Shown here one piece after another: positions 34,600 through 44,915 of a stretch of 64,000 nt of DNA. The notes under the pieces are model-generated. The model saw only the letters and a list, made by a program, of their open reading frames with translations. It made no database searches and was not told where the DNA came from. The position numbers and the translations under genes were made by a program. The DNA comes from Sphagnum compactum (taxonomy: Eukaryota > Bryophyta > Sphagnopsida > Sphagnales), in NCBI GenBank assembly GCA_965153455.1, contig OZ234496.1, forward strand, positions 10,687,863 to 10,751,862. The letters run 5' to 3'. Position 1 is the stretch's first letter, and each line of letters begins with the position of its first letter.

Positions 34600-37500
34600 G
34601 CTACATAGTGTTTTTTATTGGCCCATCATAGTGATTCATCTAGGTGGTTTGTTATTAGTAGTCCCCCACTTATTTGTTGTCCAAGTTTCAATTTTATGGT
34701 TGGGGTTGCAAAAGAGTAAAAAACTAAACTTGGATGTGAAAAATATATTCGTAGGTTCACATATTAAACATCGCTGGAGATGCTTTAAGACTTTAAGGTG
34801 TGGGATGAATAGTAAGTGTAGAAATATTGTTGATAATAAGACATTTGATAATTGGTAGAACAATTTATAGAATAATAACAATCTATGCCACTGATTATTG
34901 GAAGCATATCAACCTTGAGATTGTTGTAAAACACATCAGTGTCACATGAGTATACAAGAAAATCAACTTGTTTGGCAATCTCAAAGAATTGGAACTTTGA
35001 TGTTTTTTTAGCATACACAAAAACATTGAACACTAATCTCCACACACAAACAAGAGGTTAAGGTCAAATATAGAAAACACATTAATGAAATAAATGTGAT
35101 AAATTCATTAAAAATGGGACCAACATTGTAGTTAGATTCTTACTTTTTTAGTTTTGGTGTACAATGGAATGGAATTGATGTAATAATATTTTTTCTTCAA
35201 CTCAAAAGTAAAACTTCTCTTGGCACAAGATTTCACTTACCCCACATAATTCACATTAGCTCTTTGAATGAAAACTATGCATCCATTGTCTTGAAGGAGG
35301 GAATCAACAAGGCCAATAAGTGTAGTTCCAATATTCAGGCTTGAAGCTTTTCCACATCATAATGTTTTGGCATCAATACAACCAATTATAGGGTTTCCAT
35401 TAGGGCAACCAACAAGGATCAAGTCCACTCCATGGCTTTGCTTCTTACTATTAACAACACTGGGATGTTTAGTTGAAACCTAAACACAAAGAAACTTGCA
35501 TTAATATCACGCATGGTTATATAACAAATTATAGTAAATGTAATAATGAAATGCAAACCATGTTTGAAAACATGTGATATTACCTTCATGAAGAAAGAAC
35601 ATAATTATTTCAAAGGAGGTGACATAACTCCAATGTCCCAATTAATATCTTCAAACATCTAGATGAAATGAATTGGGGAAACCTTCATCTCAAGTTTTGA
35701 ACTTTTTTCATGGAATAGAAGTGGAACAACAATATATGGGTGGGCGAATGCATGGTATGGTGGCTCAATGTTTACATATAAAACACTCCATAAAAGTCCA
35801 TTTAGTAATGTTGAAATGGTCCGATGTTGTTATATTATTAATTGAATAAGGGATTATGTAGTGGTTTAAACTAGTAAACTCAACATGAAAAGCAACCCAC
35901 CTAGATATTTCAATGCCATTTGCTATAATGGAAGAAAACCAAAAACCAAAAAAACTGCAACTTATAGGGACTTATGAAAAAAACCCAAATATTGATCATT
36001 CAAAAGTCCATAATTCAATTTTGGCTTAGGTTTTTGATGCAAGGATCCCACATATGAGTTTGTTATGTCAAATTGTATCATATATTGAATCCTTATAAAT
36101 GGTTTGAAATGAATTTCAATGTCAAGATTTCAATCTTATTTCGTTCCCATTAGCCAGTCAATCCATACTTTTAATTATGAAAGTCCATACTAAAAAATAA
36201 ATGTACATTTATTGGAAAAAAGATTGTACATATGTATTAATAAATAAAGTTGTTAATCTATTACCAAATCTAAGAATATTTTTTTTGTCATAGGTGTTCA
36301 AACCAAGGGTACCTTACAGAATGCATTTGCGTGATGCCCAAAATGAGTCACCATACCATGCATTCACCCAAATGATCTTGTGCTTGTTGGTTAACATGGA
36401 CAAAAGATGATGGAGCACCCCTTTGGGAAGAGGTCATTGATGAAAGTGGAATGAAAAAAATAAGCTCTTTCAAAGGCTTGAAAGTAGCCTTTGATGTTTT
36501 TTTTGGGGGTCCCACATTTGACTTTAAATTTTGTTGCTTGAAACATAGCAACTTGTTCATCCACCATGAAAGCCACTTGTTTAAAATTGTGAATATTTTC
36601 AATGGGAAAATCAACTTGTGTACCTTTTGGCAATTGTAGTGTGAAGGTTTGGCAAGCTCAATATAGCTCCAATTTTGAATGAAGAATAACACCTTTAGGA
36701 AGGTCCAAATACCATCCTCCTCCATCTAGGTGGGCATGAAAATAATTTGATATGATGGTGGGTGTGGTCCAAAGCATCATTGCCTTTGAGTGGGCCTAAA
36801 GAGAAATGATTTTCCTCTTTCATGATCTTGTTACCATTCAAGACCTTGAGCCTTTGACACTTATCTTTGGCATCAAATTTTGAAATGGCAACATTATACA
36901 CTAAACTTGTGTCATTTTTGGATTACTAATATTTGAATAATGAATTTTGATTTGTTCAAAAAATTTCAATCCCAATTCTAGATATGCAATAGGTAACAAC
37001 TTCATAAGCTTGTGTTGCAAAGTTTTTTTTGCTTTTAAAGCACCTTCAATCATTTCTTGCTCCAATCCAATTACACTGAAATTCTATAAATATGTAGCAT
37101 CATGTTTGGCTTCCATAATCTCATGCTATATGTAAATACCAAAGGAGATGAATATTTAGGATCATCAAGCAATTGTTGAATGAACATTGGAAAACATTTC
37201 AAGTATGTGTCAAACATTTACCTTGAATAAGATTTCAACAAAGGCTAAATGCGTCGAGGAATACCAAGTACACCTTCCTTCCATGTTCATTGAATCCAAA
37301 TATTGTTGTTTCATCAACATGTTTTTGAACTCCTTGAGATTTGTCATCCTGATCATGTTAACCTCAAAGATTGTGCAAACAAATTTCTGGGTAACATGGG
37401 CCTTTCCAGTTCACTTGCCAATGGTAAACAAAAAATAGATTTTATAAAATGGGAAGATGTAGAAGACATGGTAACCAAAAAGATGGGTATAACGATAATA

Positions 37501-38160
37501 AAATAATTGGAAAGGACTTACATGTTGACACTATCCATTATTGTTTTTAGGTAGTTTCGATTCCTTGTCTCAACATTAATAACCCAAGTTGTAGGACACA
37601 CATGCCAACTTTCATCATTAGGATGCACATCATTGACATACAACAACCAAGCTTGAAGATAATGATTTTCATCCCACACATGGAAAAGTTCGCCCTTTAA
37701 ATGTGAAAAGGTTGGTTGTGTGTCAATAAAAGCTTCAAATTTCTCATCAGCAAATACCTTATTACAACTCCAAGACTCCAAGTTTTCAATTGCCACATCA
37801 TGAATGTTGCCATGAATGTTGTCTAAAGAGACATAAAACATTTGAAATCTTGGACGATAACCAATATAAACTCCTTCCTCATGTTGGCTATGTCAATTTG
37901 CAATGTTGATCGAACAATTTGCATTAAAACCATTATGCACAAGGTATATCCATGATGCCATCTTCAACAAGGAGGTTTTGAAACAAATGTGAACACTATC
38001 CACATTTTCACATTGATGGGCTTGTCAAACATCAAGAGTAGGTGAAGGGGTTTCAGATATGTCTTCCATGGTCTGTAGTGCATTGTGGAACTAATTTCAA
38101 ATAACATTTCTTCTATAACGGTTTCTAAACCAATAATAAGATGAGGTTGTTGAATTGACA
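34600..38160 (-). pseudogene. Decayed, unrecognised minus-strand coding segments
   Basis: Several minus-strand blocks read as protein despite stops: 37518-37841 (107 codons open, starting MFYVSLDNIHGNIHDVAIEN), 36391-36725, 36695-36901, 37964-38161, and 35270-35460 in shifted frames (GVDLILVGCPNGNP, then GLVDSLLQDNGC). The blocks are separated by AT-rich gaps that could be introns or insertions. I do not recognise the family. A decayed DNA transposon or a pseudogene of a repetitive gene family fits better than a working gene. Confidence 0.35.
35746..36365. repeat. Inverted repeat arms of about 21-25 bp, 580 bp apart
   Basis: GAATGCATGGTATGGTG at about 35746-35762 reappears inverted as CACCATACCATGCATTC at about 36349-36365, with near-identical flanks (GGCTCA / TGAGTC). 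The enclosed 0.6 kb has no ORF of note. It might be the terminal repeats of a small insertion or a folded duplication. Confidence 0.5.
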
Positions 38161-38161
38161 A

Positions 38162-39000
38162 TTGCCTAGTATTTTACACAATGAAAATGAAAAATTCAAT
38201 AAGTTTGGATTACATAAAAATGAAAATGCAATTTGTGATAGAATTGAAAGCAAAAAGATAAAATGAAATTTGTGATAAAATTGAAAGCAAGAAGAAAAAA
38301 TCAATCTATGATAGAAGATAGTGAAACAAATTTTGTTCATGAGCAAAACAAAAATTTGTGACAAAATCGAAACTGGAAAAGAAATAGAGTTTATGGCAAC
38401 ATTGAGACTAAGTAGAAATCAAAAGCAAAAAGAAAATAGATTGAAGCTAGTTTTGTAAATGAAATTGAAGTTAGTGACAAAATCATAAGAAAAGATCACT
38501 AATCAAATCCAATTTTGCTTATGAAATTGAAGTTTGTAAGATTATCAATGAGAAATTAAAAAAAACAAACCTAGTTTCGTTCATGAAATTGAGGTTCTTA
38601 ACAACAAGAAATAACCAAATCACATTAGCTTCATTCACGAAACTAAACATTTTGACAAATATGGAAAATGGAAAAAAAAACAACTTTGAAATGGAGAAAG
38701 GAAATGTGGTAAAGGTTAGTACCTTTTGTTTTGTTTTTTGAAAAGTTTTGAAAAGCTTTGGAGCCATCCGTGCCACCATTCATTGTCATTGCTTGAAAGT
38801 GGTGTAATATAAAGGGCATTGCCATTTTCAATGCCTTGTTGGGGTATCTAGAACTACATAAAGTTGTAGCAGAAACAAAGAAGAAAAAAAAAGGTGTGAA
38901 AATGAAGGTTTAGGGTAAAAAGACGATTAATGAAGGAAATAGAACGTTTGGAAGAAGGCGGAGTAAAGAAAAAACTAAACTAAGAGTAAAGTAGGATAAT
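38162..39000. other. Intergenic, A-rich, with loosely repeated motif
   Basis: A motif like AATTTGTGATAAAATTGAAAGCAA recurs (about 38228-38300), and related GAAATTGAAGTT pieces occur to about 38600. These are diverged short tandem units. No gene was recognised. Confidence 0.4.
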
Positions 39001-39865
39001 ATTTATACATTTGTGATAATAATGCTTTGTGGTTAGCTCCTTACTCTTTCCCTAGGGAAAAGGTTTGTGAGTTCAATCTCATTTAGAAGAAAGTTCGTTG
39101 TCTAACAGTGGGGGGAATTAAGGGGGGCAAAGGCCAAATTGGCCAATTTTGAAATCCATCTTTTTGGAGAAAATCCCTTTCATTGCGATGCAACTCTCAA
39201 TGGTCCATGTCCATATCCAATTCCTTTATTGATTTGTCAAAATTTTATGTCTAAAATAAAAAGCCAAGGTGGCCCATGTATTTATTGTTCCGGCCCTCAT
39301 TGTATATGGCCCAACACATTTTCAAATCTCAAAGATTCATGAAGTCTTACGTTATGTGACTATTTTGTTTCATTTCTTTACTCAATATTTTAATTATGAA
39401 ATTAAAATAAATGCTCCCCTAATTTTTAAGTCTGTCGTCTTTTCCTTTCCTTCTTATTCAATTTTTTTCTTTTGAAATTAAAGCTGCCAATCCCTTAATT
39501 TTTAAATTTATTTATTTCCCCTTCTTTGTAATTTTTTTTCGAAAATCACCATATATTTAGATGATAGGTTCCAATCGGTTCAAAATATAGCAGGATTCTT
39601 AAAATTTTCTACTTTCATCTCTGGTTTGTAGCCAAATTTTGCTAATTCCTCGTGTAGATGATCACCACTGTGGCTATATCACAAATTTGAAAGAAAGAAA
39701 AGAAAAAACCCTTAGAAGTAAATTAGAAATTTTGCGATGGAACTAGTGTATGTGCTGGTGATCACCATACCTTCTTATGCTTTCTTTTTCAGTAACCAAA
39801 CTTGAAGAGTATTTAGTGTCCTCTGGTGCTCATCGGCATTGTCTAAGGTAACCAAGCTATTTTGG
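39001..39865. other. Intergenic DNA, no gene seen
   Basis: The stretch has short ORFs only. A weak tRNA-promoter-like pair (TGGTTAGCTCC near 39032 and GAGTTCAATCTC near 39070) is noted but not strong enough to call a SINE. Confidence 0.35.
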
Positions 39866-40178
39866 TAAGACCATCTCCAGACCCAGCAAAATATTTCACG
39901 TCCAAATTTAATTATTTACCTTTTTCCAACCCCACCCATAAAACTTGGACTGCAAATAGATGCGAGACTAAAAATAGCAACCTACCTTGACCAATCAAAC
40001 TATCTAACTAATCCAGAGCAGGTGTTAGGTTTTGCTGTGCCTTCAGCAGCCTCATTAAACTGTGCAAAAATGCTGGGCAAAAACCGTTTTGCTGAGCCAA
40101 ACTGGCATGTTTTGACTTTTCTTCATTCAATTTTAGTTTGTCACATACTGAGCTCCAGTGGAGTTGCTCTAAAAAGGA
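39866..40178. mobile_element. Possible MITE (hAT-like termini)
   Basis: The left end TAAGACCATCTCCAGACC (39866-39883) and the right end, read inverted as TTAGAGCAACTCCACTGG, share a pattern seen at termini of plant hAT-type miniature elements. Interior pieces near the two ends also match loosely in inverted order. I could not establish an 8-bp target duplication, because the right end is embedded in a recent tandem duplication. Confidence 0.3.
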
Positions 40179-40238
40179 GGGTAATTTTAGTTTGTCACAT
40201 ACTGAGCTCCAGTGGAGTTGCTCTAAAAAGGAGGGTAA
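40131..40238. repeat. Perfect 54-bp tandem duplication
   Basis: Two directly adjacent 54-bp copies (40131-40184 and 40185-40238) read as identical. Each starts TTTTAGTTTGTCACATACTG and ends AGGAGGGTAA. Zero divergence in otherwise decayed DNA implies a very recent event. The longer ORFs on both strands here owe their length to it. Confidence 0.9.
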
Positions 40239-41419
40239 TGTGCACCACAATCTCGGTTATAAACTTGGAGTCAAATATCAGCTCAATTTTGAAAACATGT
40301 GCCCTATTTTTTAAGTTGTTAATCAATGGATTGCCGAGAATCTGTCAAGCTAGAAATGTTATATCCTCACATTTAATGCATCATGTATTTCAACTGTGCA
40401 GTTCTAATAATGTATGAGAGATGTAAAATGTGTGCAGTAATTTGAATGCAAAATGAATTTGACATAAAGAGCAGTCTAGAGAGTACAGCTAAATCTCCAG
40501 CTGCCACCAACCAATTGGTCCCCAGTTCAAGCCAAAAAATTACCTTGAGTCACGACAATGAGCTGGATTACCAGCTGCATTGCAAGATGTGTGACATAAC
40601 ATCAGACATTGTAAAGAATAAGATGCGGTAGTATGGCTTGGTGATCTCAATATTGTGTTGAGCTACCAACCTGTGGCTCAGCACTAAACTGCTTCTTAAT
40701 GTGCAATAAGCTGCTTAGGCATGTTCAAATCAATTCAGCAGAGCTTCCAATCTTTGAGGATGTCCCAGGTAACTGGGGGTTCTAGGTATACATTCAGTAA
40801 TGTGTACCTAAAGCACACACAGAAAACATTAACACAACACTGACAAAAATGAATTTATTGCCTGGCCTTGATCTTTGAGTATAATTATGTTGTCAAAGCA
40901 TTCTACTAAGATGGATGAGAACATCACAATTCTGCAACAACCTGTAGTCTTTTAACTGTATAGGTGTGTGGCACAGCTGGACTAAGGGGTGGACGAAAGA
41001 CAGTGCTTCCCCTCCAATCAACAAAAAAACCTTTGCTTTCATGCAATCACAAAACCCAAAGCATCATACTGGAGACCTCTTATCCACAGGTGTATGTATC
41101 ATGGAGAAATGTGTTGTGCCATCCATACTCCTGCATCACAGCAGAAGGACCTCCAGTAGGATGCTGGACAGTGAGATCCAAAATACTCCGAGGAAAGTTC
41201 CAATGTACGTGCTGAGAAGTTTTCAAGTACTGATCAGATCCTCCAAACTAATGAGAACTATCCAAATGATGAACATACAATACTCCTGCACACATTAACT
41301 TGAAACTCCAAAAGATCTCGAACAGAACAACCCAGCAGGGAAAGAAAACCTCATGCTGTACAATCAACAGTTTCAGCAGTTAAATGAGAATTTTACCAGA
41401 GAAGGGAAGGCATCAATCC
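40239..41419. other. Intergenic DNA and probable ATP11 3' UTR
   Basis: Composition is less AT-rich than much of the window. No gene motif was found. The part next to 41420 should contain the 3' UTR of the minus-strand ATP11 gene, but I see no decisive polyadenylation signal. Confidence 0.35.
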
Positions 41420-43286
41420 TTAAGACCCTGTAGGCATGTTAAGTTCTTGCAGGACCTCCTTAAAATCAAAATCCTCGCTTTCCTTGTTGAAGCGCCACAC
41501 TTTCTTGTATCGTGAGTCATCTAGGTAAAATGAATGTGCTGTCTCCAGCAAAGTTTTTGCCTGCATGACCATAAATTGGCCACATTGTAGGACATCACAC
41601 AATATTCTGTCCCCTGTATCTCTAGAACCAAATACTTTCTTGGGTCATGTATGAAAAGACCAACAAGGAATCTAGGCAGAAACAGTACCTCCTCATCACT
41701 GAGTCTGCTGGTGAAGACAATGTCACCCCGCACTAATACAACTCCTTTGCTATCCATCAAGTCTGTGTAATGGGTCACTGTGAAGTATGGTGAGGCTGCA
41801 CTTCCCCTTGCTCTATAATCATCCAGAGACGTAAAAAGCATGTGTGGCATCTGGGCTGCAAACACAACATCCAAAATATTGCAACATGCAGTGGCAGGGA
41901 TCACCAAGTATCTCCCAGACTGACCATCATACTTTTTCTTTTCCAATCACATTCTGTTCATCCTCATTCATATGGTGACTTTGACTGCATCGGCCATGGT
42001 TGTAACTATGCCCTCACCTACCCTCAGAATCTCGTAGATTCTAGGGTGTGCAAATACAGCAAGCCCTGGTAAGACAGATGACAGATATTTACAGAAAGAT
42101 TGTTCATATGCTAACTGAAAAGCCATACCTTGAACAAGGATTGACACAAAGCCATTTCCTTTCCGCAAGGGCAAAACAAACAGTGGACTGCACCCATCAG
42201 CATTATCCAAATCAGTGAGATGAAACTGTGAGGAAAGGAATGACTGCAGCTTCTTCTGGTGTAAGTAACAATGCCAATCCTCTTTGTCACTTGCTAGAGG
42301 AAAAAATTCTGGAAATGCAAGAGAATACCATTGGTTTGCCCGCTGTTGCAAGAGTTTGTATAGATCACGGCCCATGCCAGCACTGATATGGCCCCTTCCA
42401 ATATGATACTGATCCTCAAAGAAACAACAAAAGCCCAAATCTTTAAAAAAAAACCGATCTATTCCCATTGTACATTTACCAGACCAAACTAAACTAAAAT
42501 GCATGCTCTTTATACCATCCAACTTTGTTCTCCATGCAAGATGCACATTCAATAAACAGAGAGTTCTTGCAAATCATGTGAGTAATCAACAAACAACATT
42601 TGATATTCCTCAAATTGATTCTAACTGCCACAGAATTTTTTGGGTGCAGAACAAGGTTCACCTGGCGATGACAATGCCAGTAACTCACCACTTGGTATTA
42701 TGGATCCGATCTAGCAACAAATTGCTCACTAGTACCATTACTACATGGAGCTGTACTGCAAGCACATTGGCAATTTCTCTACTTTACTTGGAAAGATTGC
42801 ACACAGGGTTTAGGGTGCAGGGTTGCACAAGATCGTGATCAATTCATGCATGCCTTGCTCAATCAGACTTGATAAATGATTGTCTTTGAAAAACTGTCTG
42901 TCTACTCTAGTCTGGCACGGTCCTATGTATAAAAGCAACAAGAGAGAAATGAAAGAGATAGGCCGTGTTTTTCGTACATCGTTCCAGATGGCGATGATCT
43001 CTTGAGGAGACGTATATCTCACAGTATCTATCTTCATGATAGAATCCAGCGACTTGGGCGTCAGCGCCGTATACCCGCTGGCGAACTTAGACCTCGAGAA
43101 TGTAGCACGGCTCCATAACCGCCGCACATCTTGTTGCTGCGCATCATCAATTCCCCCCCTCGTCGCCGCGGCACTCGAAATCTTGTGCCGCTGCTGCAGG
43201 TGAATGGGAGAAGCTCTTTGACCGTGAAAACAACGACGGAGGAGGAGAGATGGCAATAGTCGTCGAGACTGCATGAGCTTACTCAT
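41420..43286 (-). CDS. ATP11: ATP11 / ATPAF1, mitochondrial F1-ATPase assembly factor
   Basis: Five exons on the minus strand join in phase to a 251-residue protein: 43286-42978, 42408-42329, 42187-42129, 41855-41689 and 41560-41420. The introns have GT-AG ends. The first 45 residues (MSKLMQSRRLLPSLLLRRCF, then Arg/Ser-rich, no acid at the start) form a typical mitochondrial presequence. The ATP11 domain follows: PQEIIAIWND at the end of exon 1, YHIGRGHISA in exon 2, PLFVLPL in exon 3, MPHMLF, SPYFTVTHYTD and VLVRGDIVFTS in exon 4, ETAHSFYLDD and FDFKEVL in exon 5. ATP11 is a matrix chaperone that binds the F1 beta subunit and prevents its aggregation during ATP synthase assembly. A second ATG at 43274 is also possible. 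The upstream open frame to 43568 is probably 5' UTR. Confidence 0.93.
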
Positions 43287-43580
43287 GGGAATAGGTACTT
43301 TTGCAAGCTTTACAAAGAGGGAATACCCACCCGTGGAGAAGAGACTCCACACCGAGCAACAAGAGAAAATCAAAACCCTAAAAAGTCTAGTGCGAAAAAC
43401 AAAACCACAATATGGGAGAGACGGGCAGACAGACGACATGCGAGAAGCGCCAACGTGGGGCAAGCGGAGCCACAGCCAGAGCAGCAACGAACAGTCTTTG
43501 CAACAACAGAAGAGCAGACGCAACAACTCATTTGAGATTTTCTCGAAGCGAGAGAAAAAGACGCACAAGCGTTGGGGCTC

Positions 43581-43598
43581 GGGGTTTAGGGTTTAAGG
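43581..43598 (-). promoter_or_regulatory. Telo-box in the ATP11 promoter
   Basis: The plus strand reads GGTTTAGGGTTTAAGG (43583-43598), so on the gene's own strand it is AAACCCTAAACC. This lies about 300 bp upstream of the ATP11 start codon and just above a CT-rich leader (TTTTTCTCTCGCTTC). The telo-box is a known element in promoters of plant translation, ribosomal and growth-related genes. A role here is inferred. Confidence 0.55.
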
Positions 43599-43737
43599 AT
43601 CCTCGCCCCATTTGCCTTCTTGCATGAACATGCCTAATGGTTTTCATGTGGTCTCTTTTTAGTCCCCTTATTATTACAAGGCCAAATGGACGGGTCCTAG
43701 ACCTAAACTTGGGCACATAGGTGCCAAGACCTATAAT

Positions 43738-44100
43738 CTACAAGACCATTCTGCCAAATTTACATGACCATTTTGCCAAATCCACATGACCAGTATGTAA
43801 ATCTACATGACCAGTATGTAAATCTACATGTCCATTCTGCAAAATCCACATGACCATTATGTGAATCTACATGACCATTTTGCAAAAATCCACATGACCA
43901 TTATGTGAATCTACATGACCACCCTGCCAAATCCACATGACCATTATGTGAACCTACATGAGCATTCTGCCAAATCCACATGACATTATGTGAACCTACA
44001 TGACCATTATGTGAATCTACATGACCATTCTGCAAAATCCACATGATTATTCATGTATATCTACTTGATCATTGCGTAATATCCACATGACTATTCTACA
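43738..44100. repeat. Minisatellite, about 20-21 bp unit (ACATGACCATT...)
   Basis: About 17-18 irregular copies of units like CTACATGACCATTATGTGAA alternate with CCACATGACCATTCTGCAAA. The alternation gives a higher-order period near 41-42 bp. Copies at the ends are more diverged. It starts about 140 bp upstream of the ATP11 telo-box. Confidence 0.85.
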
Positions 44101-44736
44101 AATCAAAATTATTACTGTAATCAAGTGTGCCACAGACAGGCAGCCACAGAATGGAGGAGCAACCACCCATCCATCAGATGCCCATTATGACTCAGTTGTG
44201 GATGAAACTCAATTGAGTTAACCACACTCAGGTTGTTAGTAGGTAGGTAGTAAAAAAAGCAACTGAGCTAACCACCATGGTTAGGTAGGGAACTAAACTT
44301 CAACAGAAAGTTGTAATTTGACCACTTATCATTCATCCTTCACGGTGTAAGCATAGACTGGTTGATTTGGGCCTAGGCCATTGTGCCCATTTTGCTACCT
44401 ATTTAGAAATTTGCGCTTGACCAAATTCTTCATAGGCACCTCACCTAGCACAATGGCATAGCCCAACACCCACAAACACACCAATGAACCAACGATTGTT
44501 AACACACCAATTTGGATGGATGTTGGCTAGATAGGGTTTCTTTCAATTGGCTTCCTCTCCTCTAGCTAACCACCCCAGTTAGCATAGTTAAAGCCTATTC
44601 AAACCTAGAGTTAATTGTTTGTTGATAACATAATCATTAATAACTTATGGGCTTCCAAAGCTGATGGTAAGTAGCCAGCTATTGACTACTAGTAGTTATA
44701 TCTATACATCATTTATCACCATTCATACCTAGTAGG
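44101..44736. other. Intergenic DNA, no gene seen
   Basis: AT-rich unique-looking sequence with short runs of TAGGTAGGTAG near 44240. No ORF or motif of note. Confidence 0.4.
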
Positions 44737-44907
44737 CTTAACCCAAGGGTGATGGTTCAATGTTATAGTCCATGTTTAGGACCCTAGGACCTCAAAAAAT
44801 GTTTTGGGTTCAAGCCCATTGGCGTGCAGGTGAAAGCTTTGTTGGCCTTTTATTCTCACGGAGCTTGATTTGGGGTGCCAATGGCTTGTCAATTGGGTAA
44901 AAAAACA
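44737..44907 (+). mobile_element. SINE-like insertion with target duplication
   Basis: A 171-bp segment ends in a short A-tail (AAAAAAACA at about 44899-44907) and is flanked by identical CTAGTAGG (44729-44736 and 44908-44915). A B-box-like GGGTTCAAGCCC (44806-44817) matches the RNA polymerase III consensus. About 45 bp upstream TGGTTCAATGTTATAG (44753-44768) resembles an A box from a tRNA D-arm. This is the layout of a tRNA-derived SINE. The 3' body has no match known to me. Confidence 0.6.
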
Positions 44908-44915
44908 CTAGTAGG

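Noticed and set aside
39010-39100. Possible tRNA-derived SINE (A- and B-box-like words)
   Set aside because: Matches are weak and I could not define ends or duplications.
41968-42552. 194-codon minus-strand ORF taken as one ATP11 exon
   Set aside because: It contains two real exons but reads through introns. Splicing at 42329/42187 and 42129/41855 restores the ATP11 motif order.
43287-43568. 94-codon N-terminal extension of the ATP11 frame
   Set aside because: The extension is Cys/Leu/Phe-rich and unlike a presequence, while MSKLMQSRRLL gives a typical mitochondrial presequence. I treat it as 5' UTR read-through.
43738-44100. Regular repeats resembling a CRISPR array
   Set aside because: Units are diverged and directly adjacent without unique spacers, and the context is a plant nuclear genome. 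It is a minisatellite.
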